Shown here piece by piece: positions 57,601 to 64,000 of a DNA stretch of 64,000 nucleotides. Source of the DNA: Castanea sativa (Eukaryota; Streptophyta; Magnoliopsida; Fagales; Fagaceae); assembly GCF_040712315.1 (NCBI RefSeq), contig NC_134015.1, positions 9,506,945 to 9,570,944 of the forward strand, read 5' to 3'. Positions within the stretch are counted from its first letter, which is position 1; each line of letters begins with the position of its first letter. A program made the position numbers and the translations under genes. The notes under the pieces were generated by a model. It did not search any database, had not been told where the DNA came from, and saw only the letters and a program-made list of their open reading frames with translations.

Positions 57601-60570
57601 TTGTTTCTTGTACTTTTTAAAGTTGATTTGGTCAACTTACAAGCTTCAGGGTTCAGTTCCTTTTTGCACTTACTCAAAGGATAATTGTATTAGTTGCTCC
57701 ACAAATTGCAACTAATAATATATACAGAAGCTGTTGCTATCTGTAATTAAACCTCACTGTTAACGGTTAGGATGTTCTTCCAGCTTCTGGTGCAAATGGA
57801 GCTATCATACACTACAAACCAGAAACAGAAAGTTGTGCTATTGTGGATGCAAAGAAACTCTTCTTATTGGATAGTGGAGCTCAATATGTTGATGGTACTA
57901 CTGACATAACCAGGACGGTGCATTTTGGTGAACCTACTGCACGACAAAAAGAATGCTTCACTCGAGTTTTACAGGTAGCTTTTTTTTTTTTTTGGTTATT
58001 TGTTTAATTAATAGTGCCCACAGAATTATTACGAGCTTATTTATTCCAAAATGCCTAGGGGTGAGGGGATTGATAGCTTGTTTTGGAAGTTAACCCCGAA
58101 TGGTGTTTTTGATGTGCGCTCTTTCTATAATTACTTATCTACTCCTCGCTTTCCTTTCCCTTGGAAATGTATTTGGAGAAGATATCTAGAAGAGTGTCTT
58201 TCTTTTTATGGACCGCAGCTCGAGGTAGTATTCTTACTGTTACTGTTTACAACCTTGTAAAAAGGAACCTGTCTTTGGGTTATTGGTGTTGCTTGTGCCG
58301 TTGCGATGGAGAAACAATGGATCATCTTTTACTTCATTGTAAGTTTGCACACGCCTTATGGAGTGAAGTTTTTTTTATGTTTGTATTGCACTGGGTGATG
58401 CCAAGGACGGTTGTTTCTCTTCTTTTTGCATGGGAGAATTATTTGGGGTTACACTCTTCTTTGGTCTGGAATATGGTTCCAGCTTGTTTGATGTGGCTAA
58501 TTTGGAGGGAATGAAATACCCACACATTTGAGGATGTTGAGAAATCTGCTAATATTTTGAAGTCTTTGCTAGTTAGGACAATGTTTGGGTGGTCTCGTAT
58601 TTGGGGTTTTACCCAATGTATATCCGTTTTTGATTTCTTGCACTCTGTTTCTGTTTTTGTATGATTTGTCTGTACTTGTTTCTAGTACAATCTGTTCATC
58701 ATCGTGAGCATGGTGTACTTTTATTTAATGAAAATATCTATTACCTATCAAAAAAAAAAAAAATGGACTTAGAGAAGTATGAATCTCTTGTCACTTCAGA
58801 ATATTATTGCTTCTTACATTAAAGCAATCTGCTATTTTGTGCATTTTGATCTTGGGTATCATCCCTTAATGATACCTTGGTTAAATAATCAGTGTGGTTA
58901 TATATATTGTTTGTGTGTACTATGGTTTTTTTTTCTTGTACTTCTTGAGAGTCCAGATGCCTAATTTTGGCAGTTAAGATTTTTTCTTTTTTGAGGATTT
59001 TTCAGATAGTGTCCAATTGCAGGGTCACATAGCTCTTGATCAGGCAGTTTTCCCTGAATCTACCCCAGGTTTTGTGTTGGATGTATTTGCTCGTTCTTTC
59101 CTTTGGAAGATCGGACTTGATTACCGGCATGGTACATGTCCAACTCCAAACGTCTGTTATTTTATTATTTGATTGTGAAGTAAACAAACGAATCTGTTGG
59201 CTTAATTAAATGATTTCATTTTCCTTCCATTTTTAGGAACTGGACATGGTGTGGGAGCTGCATTAAATGTTCATGAGGGCCCTCAAAGTATTAGCTTTAG
59301 ATATGGAAATATGACCCCCATATTGAGAGGCATGATTGTCAGCAATGAACCTGGCTATTATGAAGACCATGCCTTTGGTATTCGAATTGAGGTACACTCT
59401 TCAGTGGCTCTTTTTTATGTCCTTGAACATTCATTCAGCTTCCAATATCACTGGAAAGTTTACTATCAATGACTAAATCCATTTATTAGGTCCTGTTAGA
59501 TAAAAATGGGTATGCTTCTTTGACTTGAATGCTATGTTTTCAAGGTTCATTGGCTAGACAAAAATCAATTTAGTTGGTGGTGAAGAAGAAAATGTATGTA
59601 TGAGCAAAGCAGATGCATAAGGGTTTGCTTTACCTGCTTAGTGCAAAGATAGTGACCACAGTGCCTGCCTATAATTTTTGTAACACTTGATAAAAGTTCT
59701 TCTTTTCTATATTTTTCTGTATGGATGTGTAGATTGATTTTAGATGTTAAAACCTTTAACAGGTTGTTATAGAAACATGTAGCACTTAAAAATATGTAGT
59801 TTCATTTGTAAATTTCCTAGAAGTTGAGGTTGGGCTCAAATTTTTTCCTTCTAATAATTTTGTTACTTAAAAGAAAAAATTAAAAAAGAAAAATAGTGTG
59901 ATGCTTAGCTTACAATTTCACTTATTTTTTATTTAATTCACAGAATATTCTATTTCTCTCTTTTTTCTCACAGAGATGTGTTTCTTTATTGTTGATGCTG
60001 GTTGCTTGTTAAAACTATGATATGTGTATTTAATCGCACTCTTCTTAGATGGTGATTTAAGTTTTCTTCTGCAGAATCTCCTTTATGTGAAAGAGGCTGA
60101 CACACCTAATCGATTTGGAGGGGTTGGATACTTGGGGTTTGAAAAACTTACATTTGTCCCCATTCAGGTATGCCGACATTTTCCTGGTACATCACGTCTT
60201 TTGCCATTAACATAATCCTAGTAAGGTTGTGTGAGAAATCAATATCAGTGCATCTGTATCTTTGCTTGGCCCAAAATAGGCAACTTGATTTTACAGTGGA
60301 ATAAAATCTGCTATGTTTGCCGTGTGGGGGATATCAGCTGTAGCCTCTTTTTTTTTTGAGAATTGGCTGTGGTCATTTAATTGTTTAAGGGTTCTACTTT
60401 CCTGTAGCCTCTTTGCTGAAACTCAGTTTACATTACATCATGCTCACACATACTGAGCTCTGTTGCTCTAGTGGGCTTCAATATAGGTTAGGTGGCAACA
60501 CTAATATTTTTGCCATTGGAGGAACTTAGTCATGGTTAAATGGATGCAGTAATCAAAGAGAGATACTCTA

Positions 60571-60606
<36 letters not shown>

Positions 60607-61916
60607 TTTCACACACACACATATTTTGAGATTCCTGTAACCTATTTTAGACATACTTCTCAATACTTTATGCTTGGAAACTTCATCTTTGGTGTTTTTT
60701 TTTGGGGGGGGGGGGGGCGATATATTTGACAATCACATAGAAACTTTCAGATTATTTTCTTAAAATTCCACTACCTTATAATGTTCTTCTTTCCCCTTTG
60801 AGGAAAGCATAAATAGAATATTATTTAAAGAATGAGTGCTAGAACTGAGTGTGATGTTTCTATGGTCATGATATTCTGCCATCATTCTAATCAACATCCA
60901 AAATGGATAAGTGGCACTTAATTAAATAAACGGAAAGAATTGACAATCTGTGTTATTTCCGAAATTGTCAATTGTAAACATGGATCATGAAATAATTTAG
61001 AAAGCATTTCAAACGTTCAAGCATGTTGCATCTTACAAGAGGTCCAAAGCTGAGTCCTTTGTAGTGTTTCTTAATTCAACATATGAGAGGCAGGAAAAAA
61101 AAATAGTGGCTACAAGGATAAGAATGTCCTCTGTGGATTATATTATTTTGTACCATCTACTTTTGAGTTATTGATTTCCGTTGCAACTTGAATTGTCTGT
61201 CTAAAACAAGATTGTAATAGAGATTTTCTTTTTTTTCTTTTTTATATGCTTATTGATTTGCTATTTTCATCATGCAGAGTAAATTGATTGACTTATCTTT
61301 GCTCTCTGCTGTGGAAGTTGATTGGCTGAATCACTACCATTCACAAGTGTGGGAAAAGGTTATATTCCACATCTAGAAACTATTTTGATCTCTATGTACT
61401 TTTATTTGGTATATGGAAGTTTGGACTCATGGTGACAAACTACAGAAATATGTTTTTATAAAGATCCATGTTTCTCATAGCTTTTGAAATTCAAAGTAGG
61501 TTTCGTGTTAGTCATGAAGAAAACATCTATTTTTATTGTACCCTGTTGTATTCAGAGTACTGGATTTAATTTGGTGTTTTACACCTTGCTTTTCTGTCAC
61601 TAGAGAAAACCATATAAGCCAAATTTTGCAGACATATGAATATCATGTCACTGGTTAGAATGAAAATATGAAAACATGTTTTAGAACTCCCATATTTTTT
61701 TTAATTTCAAAAGGTGGAATAGAATCATTGTTTTATCTTATCTCACAAGTACTTGAGTTCGGCACACACATATGCATAATCAGTCATTCTGTCTTACCTG
61801 CTTCATAGGTTGAATTTCTGTTAACTAATCTAGAAATGTCACAGGTGTCACCACTGCTGGATGGTTCTGCTCGTCAATGGCTTTGGAACAACACACGGCC
61901 ACTTGTCAAACAGTGA
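51619..61916 (+). CDS. APP2: Chloroplast Xaa-Pro aminopeptidase 2 (aminopeptidase P2), 13 exons
   Basis: A metallopeptidase (M24B family) that removes the N-terminal residue of peptides with proline in second position. The Ser-rich N-terminus (about 1-75) looks like a plastid transit peptide. Exons are 51619-51945, 53564-53689, 53928-54047, 54538-54813, 55102-55274, 55716-55970, 57129-57280, 57784-57974, 59023-59131, 59237-59391, 60075-60167, 61278-61358 and 61845-61916. They sum to 2130 bases (709 residues), with every junction GT-AG and in phase, close to the Arabidopsis protein in length. The N-terminal creatinase-like domain has [15 protein letters not shown] and [15 protein letters not shown]. 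In the catalytic domain all five metal ligands are visible: Asp506 and Asp517 ([16 protein letters not shown]), His580 ([16 protein letters not shown]), Glu614 ([10 protein letters not shown]) and Glu628 (GIRIENLLYV). The gene is intact although introns hold a LINE and a SINE. Confidence 0.96.
56704..56806 (+). mobile_element. tRNA-derived SINE in APP2 intron 6
   Basis: The head reads like a tRNA gene: box A TAACTCAACTGGTTAGCACC and, about 45 bases on, box B CGTTCAAATATCC. It is followed by a short body and CTATCAAAAAAAAA. A second tail-like CTTATCAAAAAA tract lies just upstream (56671-56690), so this may be a nested insertion. No target-site repeat was fixed. It sits in the APP2 intron in the sense direction. 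Confidence 0.6.
58015..58763 (+). mobile_element. 5'-truncated LINE in APP2 intron 8
   Basis: Frames read [20 protein letters not shown], then [16 protein letters not shown], and [20 protein letters not shown] with AHALWSEVF. This is the zinc-binding domain at the end of plant LINE ORF2, with its C-x2-C...H-x4-C ligands. One frameshift separates the first and second parts, and a TGA ends the tail after LIWRE. The 3' end ATTACCTATCAAAAAAAAAA (58741-58763) is the poly(A) tail. It is in the same orientation as APP2 and about 260 bases from the exon-9 acceptor. It is dead and probably removed by splicing. Confidence 0.8.
60587..60606. repeat. Compound (TA)n(GA)n(CA)n microsatellite in APP2 intron 11
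   Basis: A TA run (60571-60585) is followed by GA units and, after a short gap, CA units. A poly(G) run is at 60704-60717. Both are intronic. Confidence 0.85.
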
Positions 61917-64000
61917 TGTTAAGCTTAGCTTTGTTCTTTGTTGTTCTTTAATAATTGAAGAGTTTTCTTTCATATTTTCCTTTATACATGTAATGTAGAA
62001 ACCAAACATTGTTTAAAAAGATTATAACCTGTACAGTACATACACTGTAGGGATTAGCTTCTTTTTTCTTTTCTTTTTTCTTTTTTTTTTGATAAAAACT
62101 ACTGAGATTATTCTCAAGTTGCAATTTCATTCAATTGCTGTTTTAGAACTATTGATGTTATTCAAGGTTTTAATTTATACTTGCCAAAGTTAGGGCCTAT
62201 TAAAGATTTAGTAGACCTGTTTTATTCTATCCCCATCTTCATGTCTAATGTTTCTCATCATTGTGTTCCTTATAGTCATGGGAATAAGGATTTTCCACTG
62301 CTTTCTGTGCTGCAACTCCACCATTGTGATATCAGCTCTAGTGGGTTTTTACCTTCATGGCTCTAACATGTGAGCACTCATGATGGGTCCAATGTGCTCC
62401 CATAGAAATCAGTTTATTGTCTCTGACTCTCTGGAGGCAGCGCAACTTTCTTAACTTAGGTTTTCTGAAGTTAAAAACCGGTTGGGAAAGTACTTTGCCC
62501 ATAGTCATCAAGATTTTTTAACTCAGATTAAAAATATAGGGATTCACTGTTCACTCTTTGGAATTCACCCTTTACAAGGGAGATTGCAGGTCCCATAATT
62601 GGTGTGAGAACTAGAGCTTAGCCTCATGAGTTGACCAGTCTCAATTTAGTCCACAAACTTTCAATTGATACATTTGACTTTCAAAAATTTGGATTCTAAT
62701 GAAATTGATAAGGTTGTGCCCAAATTAACAAATTTTGCTTTGCATTTGTTGGACAAATAAATTCCCCAACTGGATTGATTCAATGACAATATAAGCCTAC
62801 AGGAATTTTCAATCACTATATTTTGACCCCTGGAGTTTGGATTAAAATAAAATCAATAAAGATACTTCAGACGGAATTTAAAATCAAATGTAACATTGAA
62901 ACTTTGTAGACAGAATTGTGATGGACAAATCCACAATTGGGTCAATTGTAATTCGTCCTCTCTCTCTCTCTCTCTCAATTTTAAAAGCTTACATTGTGTA
63001 AGACATGGACCAAAGAAAGAAGGGCATTTGAGCCATACTTCCTCCTCTACCTTAGCCATATTTGCGATAACAGAAAGCAGCTCTGTTAGCACCATGATCA
63101 ACAAAAGCAAAAGATAAAGCACCAAAGTGTGAACAAAATGAGGAAAATATCGTCCACTAGGAGTCCCAGATCAGAATAATTGGGGGGTAGGACCCTAGTA
63201 GCTTTGATGGCTTGCACTAGACATTGTTTGCCACATTCAAAAACAAACTCTCTCTGAATTCATTATTACCTTTCCCCACCACTGCTTTACTTCTTGCAGA
63301 AACCACTGTGGCCCACTGGTTCCTGGCAACAAATCTTGTGACCACAACTTCATTTGATACTCGAAGACCCACTAGATTAAATGCTTTCTCAGACAAAGGA
63401 ATAAAGGATGGCCTCCCAAGAAAAAAAAAAGACTTTAAGGGAAATATTTGGCTTTAAAGATGCAATAAAGCAAGGAAACACCAGCCTGTTTAGCCAGGAG
63501 AGCATCATTGAAAAAACCCTCAAGTCCCTAATTATATTCCTCTCAAATAACTTGTTTCTAATTGCCTTTTGCAGCTCTTGTTCTATCTATATTCTTCTGT
63601 CAGAATCTCTCTTTCAATTAGTCATTTTCTATACAAGTTTATTTCCTACGTGCCATCCCCTTAGTAAACAATGCATTTTAACTCAAGGTTTCTTATTTAT
63701 CGAATAGTATTTCAGAACACACACCCTAAAAAAATAAGCAAATAAATAAATCAACATCGTCACAGAAATTTTGCAGGTTTTCCGGACCAAAAATGTTTGA
63801 GCCCATCTTGGGCAGAAAGTAGCCCTCTGAAGCCTAGTTAAAAACAAAACAAAGAATAGAGATCTTATTCATTCAAGATACAAGCCACAAACACTCAATA
63901 CTTTTGCGATTATTAGGTAAATGGATAATGCTAAAGTTACTATTAATATCAATTTTATTAAAAAATGCTTCATAAATTGACATGACAATGAATATAATAA
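61917..64000. other. 3' flank of APP2 and terminal intergenic sequence
   Basis: The first 200 bases should be the APP2 3' UTR (AATAATTGAAG near 61949). The rest has frames of 60-99 codons without recognisable domains. A CTTTTTTTTTTGATAA tract at 62076-62094 looks like the complement of a LINE tail, and a (CT)n tract is at 62959-62976. I see no gene. Confidence 0.5.

Noticed and set aside
62181..62366. 61-codon frame downstream of APP2
   Set aside because: No recognisable domain, no splice or promoter context, and not conserved with any family known to me.
1..64000. Canonical tRNA, rRNA or snoRNA genes
   Set aside because: I saw no intact cloverleaf with correct A and B boxes; the only tRNA-like match (56704) is part of a SINE. 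A covariance-model scan would be decisive.

Overview
The window is nuclear DNA from a dicot plant. It is AT-rich and intron-rich, and its proteins belong to plant-only families: a G-type lectin receptor kinase, DC1 zinc-finger proteins, AXR4, an F-box/LysM protein and a chloroplast aminopeptidase P. The dense mix of solo LTRs, MITEs and LINE/SINE tails fits a woody perennial. The repeat style resembles Fagaceae (oak or chestnut), but that is an inference I could not test.

Positions 1 to about 30.4 kb form a gene-poor, transposon-rich region. It holds a broken DC1 gene (about 4.9-6.7 kb), two DC1 relics (about 25.5-27.4 kb), a remnant of an ER-type small heat shock protein (16.1 kb), a LINE 3' end (16.6-17.6 kb), several tandem duplications and many elements whose ends and target-site duplications can be read directly. 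These include two solo LTRs of one family in opposite orientation (24.7-25.4 kb and 28.9-29.7 kb), two neighbouring Mutator-type MITEs with 9-bp duplications (27.5-28.3 kb), an hAT element (7.07-7.85 kb) and a PIF/Harbinger-like element (9.26-10.16 kb).

Positions 30.4 to 38.4 kb are a receptor/DC1 island. A complete seven-exon S-domain receptor kinase (31717-35067, minus strand, 821 residues) is followed by a truncated, mutated tandem copy of its last two exons (about 35.56-36.5 kb). That copy is fused to the 5' intron of a DC1 gene (36.6-38.3 kb), which carries a 2-base frameshift and a nonsense codon but keeps a 367-codon open tail.

Positions 41.5 to 61.9 kb are a conserved housekeeping block. 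It contains an F-box/LysM gene (41533-44578, minus), AXR4 (46343-49803, minus) and, divergently transcribed, a 13-exon chloroplast Xaa-Pro aminopeptidase 2 (51619-61916, plus; 709 residues). For all three genes, and for the receptor kinase, the splice sites I located join into uninterrupted reading frames. AXR4 beside the F-box/LysM gene matches the Arabidopsis order At1g54990-At1g55000. The last 2 kb contain no gene that I can support.

I found no convincing new biological system. The most informative observations are the chimeric duplication junction, the decayed DC1 cluster, the dated-by-structure transposon insertions and the microsynteny.
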